DNA of 64,000 nt from Buchnera aphidicola str. Ak (Acyrthosiphon kondoi) (lineage in GTDB: Bacteria > Pseudomonadota > Gammaproteobacteria > Enterobacterales > Enterobacteriaceae): positions 186,001 to 250,000 of the forward strand of contig NC_017256.1 of the NCBI RefSeq assembly GCF_000225445.1, given 5' to 3'. Below are positions 1-9,477 of the stretch, piece by piece (position 1 is the stretch's first letter; each line of letters opens with the position of its first letter). The notes beneath the pieces are model-generated. The model made no database searches. It was not told the origin of the DNA and was given only the letters and a program-made list of their open reading frames with translations. The position numbers and the translations under genes were made by a program.

Positions 1-365
1 AATTAAATTTTAAAAATGTTTCTTTCTTTTATAGTGATTGGTTTTCAAATATAAACCAACAATTTAATATTATTGTGAGTAATCCACCGTATATTAGTAA
101 AAAGGAAATTAGATTTTTTAAAAAAGATATTTTTTTTGAACCATTTGATGCTCTTATATCTGACAGTCATGGACTATCAGACATTGAAAACATAATCAAA
201 CAAGCTAAAAATTATTTATTGTATGGAGGTTGGTTGTTAATAGAACATGGATGGCAACAAAAACTAAAAGTTCAATATTTGTTTAAAAAATATCATTTTT
301 TTGCAATAGAATCTTATCAAGATTATGGAGGAAATGATCGTGTGACCATTGGAAAAAAAATATAA
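1..365 (+). CDS. prmC: Peptide chain release factor N5-glutamine methyltransferase, 3' part only
   Basis: PrmC methylates the glutamine of the GGQ motif of release factors RF1 and RF2 using S-adenosylmethionine. Only the C-terminal part is in the window. The frame is open from base 3 and reads through SDWFSN and then IIVSNPPYIS, with the catalytic NPPY motif at bases 81-92, so the gene begins upstream of the window. A GTG at base 75 is an internal valine, not a start. The end VTIGKK matches the end of the family. E. coli also places prmC a little upstream of sirB1. Very likely; the missing part cannot be judged. Confidence 0.93.
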   Translation, partial: LNFKNVSFFYSDWFSNINQQFNIIVSNPPYISKKEIRFFKKDIFFEPFDALISDSHGLSDIENIIKQAKNYLLYGGWLLIEHGWQQKLKVQYLFKKYHFFAIESYQDYGGNDRVTIGKKI

Positions 366-533
366 CAAATAAAAATTTTTAATATTTTAAAATTTTTATG
401 AAAATAAAAAATGTTATATTAACAAAAATTAAAAAAAATGTTATATTTTGATATAAAATATATTAATTATATAAAAATTTATATTATTTAAATTTTTATT
501 ATTTATTCAAAAAATATTACTATTACTAATAAT

Positions 534-1343
534 ATGAAATCTCTTTCTAATATTGATTTTTCTAAATTATCACTTTTTGAATCTATTATTGTTGCTTCTC
601 AAGCTATTCGAGAAGACTTTCCTTCGAATTGTGTTTTATCTGAACTAAACAATAAAATAAAAGAAGCTGAATCTTATGTTTCATCTGAAATCGAACCTAA
701 CCGAAAATTAGAAAAATTGTTAGAATTATTTTATGCCCGCTGGCATTTTGGTAGCGCAAGTGGTATTTATAATCTTTCAGATGTACTATGGATTGATAAT
801 GTACTAAAAACGCGACAAGGTACTGCGGTATCTTTAGGTATTCTTTTTTTGCATATTGCTCAAGAATTAAAATTGCCATTAAATCCAGTTGTTTTTCCTA
901 CTCAGCTTATTTTAAGAGCAGATTGGATCAATCAAAAAAAATGTTTTATTAATCCTTTTAATGGAGAGATTTTAGATAAACATACGTTAGAAGTTTGGTT
1001 GAAAGGCAATATTAGTCCAACAGCGGAATTATATGAAAATGATTTGTACAAATCTGAATCCATTACTGTGATCCGAAAAATGTTAGATACATTAAAATCT
1101 GCTTTAATGGAAGAAAAGAAAATGGAATTAGCATTAAATGTTGCCAATTTATTGTTACAAATTGATCCAAACGATCCATATGAAATTCGTGATAGAGGAC
1201 TAATATATGCACAATTAGAATGTAATCATGTTGCTTTAACAGATTTAATCTATTTTGTCGAACATTGTCCCGAAGATCCAATTAGTGAAATTATTAAAAT
1301 TCAAATTCATTCTATTGAACAAAAAAAAATTATATTACATTAA
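534..1343 (+). CDS. sirB1: SirB1 family protein (YchA), transglutaminase-like fold with TPR-like end
   Basis: This 269-residue protein has exactly the length of E. coli SirB1/YchA and matches it end to end: FPSN near residue 30, RQGTAVSLG near 99, FPTQLILR near 125, INPFNGE near 140, DPYEIRDRGLIYAQL near 210 and the end IILH. The first half is a transglutaminase-core-like domain and the last third looks like a TPR-type helical repeat. Its biochemical role is not firmly known. It lies 168 bases after prmC, as in the prfA-prmC-sirB1 block of enterobacteria, and faces nadE with only 7 bases between the stops. ATG start; no good ribosome site is obvious. Confidence 0.93.
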   Translation: MKSLSNIDFSKLSLFESIIVASQAIREDFPSNCVLSELNNKIKEAESYVSSEIEPNRKLEKLLELFYARWHFGSASGIYNLSDVLWIDNVLKTRQGTAVSLGILFLHIAQELKLPLNPVVFPTQLILRADWINQKKCFINPFNGEILDKHTLEVWLKGNISPTAELYENDLYKSESITVIRKMLDTLKSALMEEKKMELALNVANLLLQIDPNDPYEIRDRGLIYAQLECNHVALTDLIYFVEHCPEDPISEIIKIQIHSIEQKKIILH

Positions 1344-1350
1344 ACATTAT

Positions 1351-2157
1351 TTATGGTGTAACTGGTAGATTACGTTTATGTAATGTGTTCAAGTATAATC
1401 TTTCAATAATTTTTTGGCTTGTGCAATCTATTTTTTTTCCTTCTAAATAAGAATCAATTATATTATATGTAACACCTAAAATAGATTCGTCATCTTGTTG
1501 TGGATGCTCATCTTCTAAATCAGCCATAGGTGTTTTTAAATATAAATGCTTTGGACAATTTAATTTTTTTAATAATGATCGAACTTGTCGTTTATTTAAT
1601 TTAGCAATAGGATTAATATCTGTTCCACTATCTCCATATTTTGTAAAAAATCCAGTGATATTTTCCGCTGCATGACCTGTTCCGACTACAAGACCTTTTT
1701 TGACAGCAGCAACACTGTATTGTACTTTCATTCTTTCTCTAGCTTTTTCGTTACCTCTTACATAATCGGAAATAATAATTCCGGATTTTTTTAAAGATTT
1801 TTCACTACTTAAAACCGATTGTTTGATATTAATGTTAAAAACTTGGTCGGGACGTATAAAATTAATTGCATCTTGACAGTCTTTTTCATCAGATTGAATG
1901 CCGTATGGTAAGCGTAATGCAATAAATTGATACGTAATGTCTTTTTCTTCTTTTCTTAATCTTTCCGCAGTTATTTGACATAACTTTGCGGTTAACGTGG
2001 AGTCTTGTCCTCCACTAATACCAACTATTAAAGATTTTATATAGATATGATTAATCAAATATTTTTTTAAAAAATCAATACAATTATTAATTTCGATTTC
2101 TGGTATAATAACTGGTTTTACTCCGAGTAGCTCAATAATTTTTTTTTGAAGAGTCAT
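1351..2157 (-). CDS. nadE: Ammonia-dependent NAD+ synthetase
   Basis: NadE makes NAD+ from deamido-NAD+, ATP and ammonia, the last step of NAD synthesis. The 268-residue product is close to the E. coli length of 275. It shows the ATP-pyrophosphatase loop [10 protein letters not shown] near residue 48, the motif [10 protein letters not shown] near 155 and [17 protein letters not shown] near 172, all expected in the family. There is no glutaminase domain, so ammonia must be the nitrogen source. It is transcribed away from ackA and ends facing sirB1. Together with nadK in this window it covers the end of NAD(P) synthesis. Confidence 0.96.
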   Translation of the reverse strand: MTLQKKIIELLGVKPVIIPEIEINNCIDFLKKYLINHIYIKSLIVGISGGQDSTLTAKLCQITAERLRKEEKDITYQFIALRLPYGIQSDEKDCQDAINFIRPDQVFNINIKQSVLSSEKSLKKSGIIISDYVRGNEKARERMKVQYSVAAVKKGLVVGTGHAAENITGFFTKYGDSGTDINPIAKLNKRQVRSLLKKLNCPKHLYLKTPMADLEDEHPQQDDESILGVTYNIIDSYLEGKKIDCTSQKIIERLYLNTLHKRNLPVTP

Positions 2158-2252
2158 AAATCTTCCTAATTTTTTTGAATATTACAAATATTTATATATT
2201 AAATGATAAATTTATTTTTGACATTGTTACAATAGAAAAACTGGATAAAAAA

Positions 2253-3458
2253 TTGAAAAATTTAATTTTTGTATTAAATTGTGGTAGTTCCTCTATAAAA
2301 TTTGCAATATTAAACCCTAATAATGAAAAAAAATATTTGTCTGGTGTAGTAGAATGTTTGTTTTTATCAGAAACATATATTACATGGCAGTTTTTAGGGA
2401 TAAAATATAAAAAAAAAATAGGTTCAAACATTAACCATCAAGAAGCTGTAAATTTTATTATAGATCAAGTATTACCACAAGAAAAAGATATTTTTAAAAA
2501 TTTAATAGGTATAGGACATAGAGTAGTACATGGAGGAACTAAAATAAAAAAAACGACTTTGATTGATAATAATATCATTCAATATATTGAAGATGCAGTT
2601 TCTTTTGCTCCATTGCATAATCCAGCAAATTTAATTGGCATTAAAATAATGATAGAGAAATATCCTAGTTTAGCAAAAAAAAATGTAGCAGTTTTTGATA
2701 CATCTTTTTATCAAGATATGCCTGAAACTTCTTTTCTATATGCAATACCGTATAATTTTTATAAAGAACATGGTATCAGACGTTATGGTGCTCATGGTAC
2801 TAGTCATAATTATGTTGCTCATAAGACTTCTATTATATTGAATAAGAAATTTAGTTCTTTAAATATTATAACATGTCATTTAGGTAATGGGGCCTCTGTT
2901 TCTGCGATTTGTAATGGAATATGTGTAGATACTTCAATGGGACTAACTCCTTTAGAAGGATTAGTAATGGGCACAAGAAGCGGTGATTTAGATCCCTCTA
3001 TTATTTTTTTTATGAACAAACAGCTTAATTTAAATATTGATGAAATTGAGATGATTTTAAATAAAAAATCAGGATTATTAGGTTTAAGCGGTATTAGTAG
3101 TGATTTTCGCTATTTTGAAAAAAATTATAATCATAAAAAACATGCTAAAAGATCCGTAGATATTTTTTGCCATCGTTTATCTAAGTATATTTCTGCTTAT
3201 ATGAGTTTAATGGAAAATCGTTTAGACGCTTTGATTTTTACTGGTGGTATCGGTGAAAATGTACCTTTGATTAGAGAGTTAACTCTGTCTAGATTATCGC
3301 TATTAGGTTTTAATATTGATCATGAACTTAATTTATATACTATAAGAGGCAAATCAGGATTAATTTCTAAATCTACTTCTCGTTCAGTATTCGTAATTGC
3401 AACAGACGAGGAATTAGCAATAGCTCAAGAAACTAGTAATATAATTAGCAGGAAATAG
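2253..3458 (+). CDS. ackA: Acetate kinase
   Basis: AckA interconverts acetyl phosphate and acetate with ATP production, working with Pta from the next gene. The ASKHA-fold motifs are clear: VLNCGSSSIKFA at the start, GHRVVHGG, FAPLHNPA, CHLGNGASVSA, TSMGLTPLEG and FTGGIGENV. No ATG lies in frame before the first motif. I place the start at TTG 2253, which has GGA seven bases upstream and gives 401 residues, against 400 in E. coli. The frame is open back to another TTG at 2175, which would add 26 residues without homology. Followed by pta after 44 bases, as in E. coli. Confidence 0.9.
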   Translation: MKNLIFVLNCGSSSIKFAILNPNNEKKYLSGVVECLFLSETYITWQFLGIKYKKKIGSNINHQEAVNFIIDQVLPQEKDIFKNLIGIGHRVVHGGTKIKKTTLIDNNIIQYIEDAVSFAPLHNPANLIGIKIMIEKYPSLAKKNVAVFDTSFYQDMPETSFLYAIPYNFYKEHGIRRYGAHGTSHNYVAHKTSIILNKKFSSLNIITCHLGNGASVSAICNGICVDTSMGLTPLEGLVMGTRSGDLDPSIIFFMNKQLNLNIDEIEMILNKKSGLLGLSGISSDFRYFEKNYNHKKHAKRSVDIFCHRLSKYISAYMSLMENRLDALIFTGGIGENVPLIRELTLSRLSLLGFNIDHELNLYTIRGKSGLISKSTSRSVFVIATDEELAIAQETSNIISRK

Positions 3459-3502
3459 TTATTTTTTATCATATTATATTAATATTTCATAATGGGATAA
3501 TT

Positions 3503-5623
3503 ATGTCACGTATTATAATGTTAATTCCTTTAGATAAAGATATTAGTTTGACTTCATTAAGTTTAAGTCTGATTTATTTCTTTAATAAAAATAGATTTAA
3601 AAAAGAAAAGGTTCAATCTATATTATATTTGTCTTGTGTAAAACGTTTGTTAGATGATACATCGTTAATTATTAATAAATATTTTTCAAAAATAGTTCAT
3701 GTATCAGATAGTATAGATTTTTCTGAAGTTTTTTTTAATTCTTCTGAATATTTGTTTTTATTAAATAAAATGATGGACGAATGTTATCATAATAAGTCTT
3801 TATATGAAGTTATTTTAATTGAAGGTATAAAAAATAGTATTAATGCTGAAGAGATAAATTATGATATTTCTCAAAATTTAAATGCAGAAGTAATATTTAT
3901 ATCTAATTTAAAAAATACTTCTTTTGAATATATTAAAAATAAGGAAAAAAAAATAAATTTTTTTTTAAAACAAAAAAAATATAAAAATATTTTAGGTATA
4001 ATTTTTAATAAAATTAATTCACCTTTTATAGGTGAAAAATATAATTTTATAAAAAAACTTGTACTCTTAAAAGAAACAAAAAACAAAAGAGAATTGATTA
4101 TTCCAAAAAAAATGTTTAAAAATAATTTTGTTCCAATTATAGCCTGTATACCTTGGAATAAAAAAATGATTATAACATATGCAATGGATCTTTTAAATTT
4201 TTTAAATTTGCAATATATTAATTTAATACAAAAGAAAACTCATATTATAGAAGAAATAGTTATATTTGATGAAAGTTATATAAACATGTTAAATAAAAAT
4301 TATTCAAATGCATTGATAATAGTTTCTTTCAGTCGTATAGATGTTTTTATGAATATGTTTATATTAAATTATAATAGTAATAAGATTAGATGTATTATAT
4401 TAACTGGAGTATTAAAATCAAAAAAATATACTGTTTCTTTATGTAATGCCTTGATTGAAAGATCTATTTCTGTTTTTTTTACAAAAAAGAATACAATAGA
4501 TATTTTGTCTGAACTTCAAACTTTTAACTTTAATATTAATGTAAAAAATTTTATTTATATTGAAAGATTACAAAAATACCTTTCTAGTTTTTTTTCTTAT
4601 TCTACTATTATGGTTTCTAAAAAAAAATACAATTTTAGCATTATATATTCTCCAAAAGAATTTTGTTATAATTTAAAATTATTATCAAAAAAAAGAAATA
4701 AGCGTATTATATTGCCTGAATCATATGAAATACGAATATTAAAAGCGGCTTCAATATGTTGTAATTCTGGTATTGCTCAATGTGTATTATTGGGAGATTC
4801 AAAAAAAATTTATAATATAGCAAATAAAATAGGTATTAATTTAAATAAAAATATTGAAATAATAAATCCTACTTTAATCAGACAAAAATATATCTCTCGT
4901 TTTCTAGAAATCCGTAAAGGAAAGAATATAAGTGAATTTTCTGCTGAAAAACAATTAGAAGATAATACTGTTTTAGCTACTTTAATATTAGAATCTAATT
5001 ATGTAGATGGATTAGTTTCTGGATCAGTAAATACTACGTCTGATACTATACGTCCAGCATTGCAAATTATTAAAACTAATCTTGATAGTTTTTTAGTATC
5101 ATCTATTTTTTTTATGTTGTTACCAAATCAAGTTTTAATCTATGGTGATTGTGCTATCAATATCGATCCAACTGCAGAAGAATTAGCAGAAATAGCAATT
5201 CAATCTGCAGATTCAGCAAAAATTTTTGGAATAGAGGCGCGTATTGCTATGTTATCTTATTCTACTGGTTGTTCTGGATTTGGACATCAAGTAGAAAAAG
5301 TAAAAAAAGCAACTTATATTGTTAAAAATAAAAGACCTGATTTGATTATTGATGGTCCTATACAGTATGATGCTGCAGTTTCAGAAAAGGTTTCTAAATT
5401 AAAAGCACCTAGTTCACCAATTTCAGGAACTGCAAATGTATTTATTTTCCCAGATTTAAATTCCGGTAACATAGCTTATAAAGCAGTTCAACGTTCTTCA
5501 AATATACTCTCTCTTGGTCCAATGTTACAGGGATTAAGAAAACCAGTAAATGATTTATCACGAGGTGCTTCGGTAGAAGATATTATTTATACTATTGCAT
5601 TAACTTCAATTCAATCTAGATAA
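3503..5623 (+). CDS. pta: Phosphate acetyltransferase
   Basis: Pta converts acetyl-CoA and phosphate to acetyl phosphate and CoA, linking the pyruvate dehydrogenase product to AckA. The protein has 706 residues (E. coli 714). The N-terminal third begins MSRIIMLIP like E. coli but is strongly drifted and lysine/asparagine-rich. The C-terminal catalytic domain, from about residue 390 (RIILPESYEIRILKAA), is well conserved, with LVSGSVNTTSDTIRPALQI, GDCAIN and DGPIQYDAAVS. The uneven conservation suggests selection mainly on the catalytic half. It forms an operon with ackA and faces yfaE with 26 bases between stops. Confidence 0.96.
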   Translation: MSRIIMLIPLDKDISLTSLSLSLIYFFNKNRFKKEKVQSILYLSCVKRLLDDTSLIINKYFSKIVHVSDSIDFSEVFFNSSEYLFLLNKMMDECYHNKSLYEVILIEGIKNSINAEEINYDISQNLNAEVIFISNLKNTSFEYIKNKEKKINFFLKQKKYKNILGIIFNKINSPFIGEKYNFIKKLVLLKETKNKRELIIPKKMFKNNFVPIIACIPWNKKMIITYAMDLLNFLNLQYINLIQKKTHIIEEIVIFDESYINMLNKNYSNALIIVSFSRIDVFMNMFILNYNSNKIRCIILTGVLKSKKYTVSLCNALIERSISVFFTKKNTIDILSELQTFNFNINVKNFIYIERLQKYLSSFFSYSTIMVSKKKYNFSIIYSPKEFCYNLKLLSKKRNKRIILPESYEIRILKAASICCNSGIAQCVLLGDSKKIYNIANKIGINLNKNIEIINPTLIRQKYISRFLEIRKGKNISEFSAEKQLEDNTVLATLILESNYVDGLVSGSVNTTSDTIRPALQIIKTNLDSFLVSSIFFMLLPNQVLIYGDCAINIDPTAEELAEIAIQSADSAKIFGIEARIAMLSYSTGCSGFGHQVEKVKKATYIVKNKRPDLIIDGPIQYDAAVSEKVSKLKAPSSPISGTANVFIFPDLNSGNIAYKAVQRSSNILSLGPMLQGLRKPVNDLSRGASVEDIIYTIALTSIQSR

Positions 5624-5649
5624 AATATATTTTTTATAAACATGCGTTT

Positions 5650-5913
5650 TTAAATTTTAATTATAATATTTCCATTTGGTTTACAACAGCATGGAAGTAT
5701 TTCTCTTTCTTCGAATAAAGCAGCCATAGGCTGTTTTATTGAATAAAGTACTTCTCCCTTAATTAATTCAATTCTACATATACCACAATATCCAGATTGG
5801 CACTGATATTCTACATGGATATCATGTAATTTTAAAATAAATAATAGTGATATATTTTTTGTATAAATAATTTTTTTTTTAATATTAGTTATCTCAATAA
5901 TAGAATACGTCAT
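5650..5913 (-). CDS. yfaE: 2Fe-2S ferredoxin-like protein that maintains ribonucleotide reductase
   Basis: YfaE is a small 2Fe-2S protein that helps build and maintain the diferric-tyrosyl cofactor of NrdB. The cysteine pattern is present: CQSGYCGICR followed further on by PCCCKPNG. I start at ATG 5913 (MTYSIIEI), one base after the nrdB stop; this gives 87 residues against 84 in E. coli. The frame is open 16 codons further upstream into nrdB, but that stretch has no counterpart. Position at the end of nrdA-nrdB-yfaE matches E. coli and supports the role. Confidence 0.93.
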   Translation of the reverse strand: MTYSIIEITNIKKKIIYTKNISLLFILKLHDIHVEYQCQSGYCGICRIELIKGEVLYSIKQPMAALFEEREILPCCCKPNGNIIIKI

Positions 5914-5914
5914 T

Positions 5915-7045
5915 TTATAATTCAAATTTTTTAAATGCATCATCGGATACTTCTGAATCAATCTGACCGACTAAATAGGAACTGATTTCTGTTTCTTGGG
6001 GAGCAGTTTGTATGTTATCAGAAGTTAACCAATCATTAATCCAAGGAATAGGATTAGATTGTTTTTTAAAAGGCATTTTAAAACCTATCGCATTCATACG
6101 AATATTTGTAATATATTCTATATACTGACAAAGAATATCTTTGTTTAATCCAAGCATTGAACCGTTTTGAAATAAATATTCAGCCCATTTTTTTTCTTGT
6201 TGTGAAGCTAATATGAATATATTTATAGCTTCTTCTTGACACTCTAAAACTATATCTTTCATATTTTCATCATTTTTTATATTACTTAAAAGATTTAAAA
6301 TATGTTGAGTTCCTGTTAAGTGCAATGCTTCATCACGAGCTATTAATCTTATAATTTTTGCATTACCTTCCATTAACTCTCTTTCTGCAAATGCAAATGA
6401 ACATGCAAAACTCACATAAAATCTAATTGCTTCTAAAACATTTACACTTATTAAACATAGATATAATCTTTTTTTTAAAATATTCAAATTAACATGAATA
6501 TTTTTTTTATTAATTAAATGGGAGCCTTCACCTAATAAATGCCAATAACTAGTCATTTTTATTAGTTCATCATAATAAGTAGAAATGTTCTGAGCTCGAT
6601 CATTAATATGTTTATTTGAAATAATATCATCAAATACCAAGGATGGAGAGTTGACAATATTTCTAATTATATGAGTATAAGAACGTGAATGAATAGTTTC
6701 TGAAAAAGACCATGTTTCAATCCATGTTTCTAGTTCAGGAATAGAAATAATTGGTAAAAAAGCTATATTTGGACTTCTTCCTTGAATAGAATCAAGTAGT
6801 GTTTGATATTTTAAATTACTGATAAAAATATGTTTTTCATTATCAGGTAAATTTTGAAAATCTATTCTATCTCGAGAAAGATCTATTTCTTCAGGTCTCC
6901 AAAAAAATGATAATTGTTTTTCAATTAATTGTTCAAAAATATTATATTTTTGTTGATCGTATCTCGCAATATTAACTGGTTGTCCAAAAAACATAGGTTC
7001 TTTAAGTTGATTATTTTTTTTTTTTGAAAAAATTGTGTAAGACAT
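5915..7045 (-). CDS. nrdB: Class Ia ribonucleotide reductase, beta (radical) subunit
   Basis: NrdB carries the diiron centre and tyrosyl radical used by NrdA to reduce ribonucleoside diphosphates. Starting at ATG 7045 ([10 protein letters not shown]) gives 376 residues, the same as E. coli. The frame continues 25 codons upstream into the spacer without homology. Iron-ligand helices are visible in [17 protein letters not shown] and [13 protein letters not shown], and the radical region in [19 protein letters not shown]. The C-terminal tail that docks on NrdA ([12 protein letters not shown]) is intact. Codons 7-10 contain a run of twelve A bases (7014-7025 on the + strand as T), in frame here but prone to slippage. 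Confidence 0.97.
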   Translation of the reverse strand: MSYTIFSKKKNNQLKEPMFFGQPVNIARYDQQKYNIFEQLIEKQLSFFWRPEEIDLSRDRIDFQNLPDNEKHIFISNLKYQTLLDSIQGRSPNIAFLPIISIPELETWIETWSFSETIHSRSYTHIIRNIVNSPSLVFDDIISNKHINDRAQNISTYYDELIKMTSYWHLLGEGSHLINKKNIHVNLNILKKRLYLCLISVNVLEAIRFYVSFACSFAFAERELMEGNAKIIRLIARDEALHLTGTQHILNLLSNIKNDENMKDIVLECQEEAINIFILASQQEKKWAEYLFQNGSMLGLNKDILCQYIEYITNIRMNAIGFKMPFKKQSNPIPWINDWLTSDNIQTAPQETEISSYLVGQIDSEVSDDAFKKFEL

Positions 7046-7107
7046 AATATTATACCTAATAATAAATTTAATATTGAAGTGTTTATTTTTTTGAATAGTT
7101 ATGTTTT

Positions 7108-9393
7108 TTATATAATACATGAACCGCTTTCACAAATATCTTCTATTTTAGATTCAGTTATAATATTTTGATGATCTTCAGAACCATCTCGAGTATTTTG
7201 ATAATATAGTGTTTTTAAACCAAGTTTATAAGACAACAACAAATCATATAGAAGTTGTTTCATAGGAATTTTATTTTTTAAAAATCTTTTTGGATCATAG
7301 TGAGTATTTACTGAAATAGATTGATCAATAAATTTTTGCATGATACCGGCTAGTTCCAGATACCCTGTATTATTTGGTATATCCCAAAGTAATTCATACT
7401 GTGATTTTAATTTTTTATATTCAGGAACAACTTGACGTAAAATTCCGTCTTTTGAAACCTTAATACTAATAAAACCTCTTGGTGGTTCAATTCCATTTGT
7501 TGCATTAGATATTTGAGAAGATGTTTCTGAAGGCATCAAAGCAGACAATGTTGAATTTCTTAATCCGTATTTTTTTATCTTATGACGTAATAAATTCCAA
7601 TCTAAATGCAGTGGTTCATTACATATATTATCAACATCTTTTTTGTATGTATCGATAGGCAGCTTTCCTAAATAGTAATTAGTATGATGAAATAAAGAAC
7701 ATGCTCCTTTTTCTTTTGCTAATTCACAAGATGCGTCTAATAAATAATATTGCATTGCTTCAAAAGTTTTATGTGTTAAATTTTTTGCACTACCATCCGA
7801 ATAACGTACTTTATTTTTGGCTAAATAATATGCAAAATTAATAACACCAATACCTAGAGAGCGTCTAGAAACAGCTGATTTTTTTGCTGCTGATATTGGA
7901 TAATCTTGATATTCTAATATTTCGTCAAGTGCACGCACAGATAATATCGACAATTCTTTAAATTCATTGAGATCTTTAATAGTACCTAGATTTAACGCTG
8001 ATAGTGTACATAGTGCTATTTCTCCATCCTTATCATAAATGTCATTTAAGGCTTTAGTGGGCAATGTAATTTCTAAACATAAATTAGACTGTCTTATTGG
8101 AGATAATTTAGGATTAAATGCACTATGTGAATTACAATGATCCACATTTTGTATATAAATACGTCCAGTCGAAGTTCTTTCTTGCATCATCAAGGAAAAC
8201 AGATCTAATGCTTTGATTCTTTTTTTTCTTATATTTTTATTTTTTTCATATTGAAGATATATTTCTTCAAATTTTTTTTGATCAGAAAAAAAAGCTTCAT
8301 ACAAGTGAGGAACATCAGATGGACTAAATAATGTTATTTGATCTCCTGATAACATTCTCTGATACATTAATTTATTAATTTGAATTGCATAATCAATATG
8401 ACGTACTCTATTTTCTTCGATTCCTCTATTATTTTTTAAAACTAAAAGACTTTCAACTTCAAAATGCCATATCGGATAAAAAATAGTTGCAGCTCCACCT
8501 CTAACGCCTCCTTGAGAGCAAGATTTTACAGCGCTTTGAAAATGTTTATAAAAAGGTATGCAACCGGTATGAAATGCTTCACCATTTCTAATGGGGCTAC
8601 CCAATGCGCGAATTTGTCCAGCATTAATACCGATTCCTGCTCGTTGAGAAACATATTTAACAATAGAACTGGTTGTAGCATTAATAGAATTTAAATTATC
8701 AGCACATTCAATTAAAACACAAGAACTAAATTGACGAGTAGGAGTTCTAACTCCTGACATAATTGGTGTTGGCAGCGAAATTTTAAAAGTCGAGATTGCA
8801 TTATAAAAGCGATAAATATAATTCATGCGAATATTTTTTGGGTATTGAGAAAATAAACATGCGGCTATTAAAACATATAAAAATTGTGCACTTTCATATA
8901 TTTTTCCACTTATACGATTTTGTATTAAATATTTTCCTTCTAATTGTTTTACGGCCGCGTATGAAAAATTCATATCTCGCCAATGATCGATAAAAGAATT
9001 CATCTGTGAGAATTCTTGATGAGAGTAGTTTTTCAATAAATTTTCATCATATTTTCCCAAAATAATCATTTTTTTTACATGTTCATATAAGTGAGGTGGT
9101 TCAAATTGACCATAGGCTTTTTTTCGAAGATGAAAAATAGCTAATCTTGCAGCCATATATTGATAGTCTGGTGTATCTTGTGAAATAAGATCAGCTGCAG
9201 CTTTGATAATAGTCTCATGAATATTAATAGTCGTAATATTATTGTAAAATTGAATTCGAGAGCATAACTCAACTTGTGATACAGATATATCATCTAGCCC
9301 TTCTGATGCCCAATTTAATACTTTATGAATTTTATCTAGATTTATTTTTTCTTTTCTTCCATTACGTTTGGTGACAAACAGACTGTTTTTCAT
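7108..9393 (-). CDS. nrdA: Class Ia ribonucleotide reductase, alpha (catalytic) subunit
   Basis: NrdA reduces ribonucleoside diphosphates to deoxyribonucleotides. The 761-residue protein equals the E. coli length. An N-terminal ATP-cone (about 1-95, starting [17 protein letters not shown]) keeps the overall-activity site. Active-site cysteines are seen in FSSCVLIE near residue 225, NLCLEITLP near 439 and CTLSALNLG near 462, and the redox-active C-terminal pair is kept in CESGSC at the end. It is the first gene of nrdA-nrdB-yfaE on the minus strand; the gap to nrdB is 62 bases. Confidence 0.97.
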   Translation of the reverse strand: MKNSLFVTKRNGRKEKINLDKIHKVLNWASEGLDDISVSQVELCSRIQFYNNITTINIHETIIKAAADLISQDTPDYQYMAARLAIFHLRKKAYGQFEPPHLYEHVKKMIILGKYDENLLKNYSHQEFSQMNSFIDHWRDMNFSYAAVKQLEGKYLIQNRISGKIYESAQFLYVLIAACLFSQYPKNIRMNYIYRFYNAISTFKISLPTPIMSGVRTPTRQFSSCVLIECADNLNSINATTSSIVKYVSQRAGIGINAGQIRALGSPIRNGEAFHTGCIPFYKHFQSAVKSCSQGGVRGGAATIFYPIWHFEVESLLVLKNNRGIEENRVRHIDYAIQINKLMYQRMLSGDQITLFSPSDVPHLYEAFFSDQKKFEEIYLQYEKNKNIRKKRIKALDLFSLMMQERTSTGRIYIQNVDHCNSHSAFNPKLSPIRQSNLCLEITLPTKALNDIYDKDGEIALCTLSALNLGTIKDLNEFKELSILSVRALDEILEYQDYPISAAKKSAVSRRSLGIGVINFAYYLAKNKVRYSDGSAKNLTHKTFEAMQYYLLDASCELAKEKGACSLFHHTNYYLGKLPIDTYKKDVDNICNEPLHLDWNLLRHKIKKYGLRNSTLSALMPSETSSQISNATNGIEPPRGFISIKVSKDGILRQVVPEYKKLKSQYELLWDIPNNTGYLELAGIMQKFIDQSISVNTHYDPKRFLKNKIPMKQLLYDLLLSYKLGLKTLYYQNTRDGSEDHQNIITESKIEDICESGSCII

Positions 9394-9477
9394 GATAAAT
9401 TTTACTTATTTTAAAGAGTATAAAAAATTTTATTTTTGATTTAATTATTAATAATGATTATAAATAAATGTGTTTTT

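Noticed and set aside
75..92. GTG 75 as a gene start
   Set aside because: The frame is open upstream to the window edge with PrmC-like residues, so this is an internal codon of a gene cut by the window.
5914..5961. Longer yfaE frame starting inside nrdB (5961), and similar extensions of nrdB, murD, panC, secA and mutT
   Set aside because: The extensions have no counterpart in the families, and a downstream start with proper length, coupling or ribosome site exists in each case.
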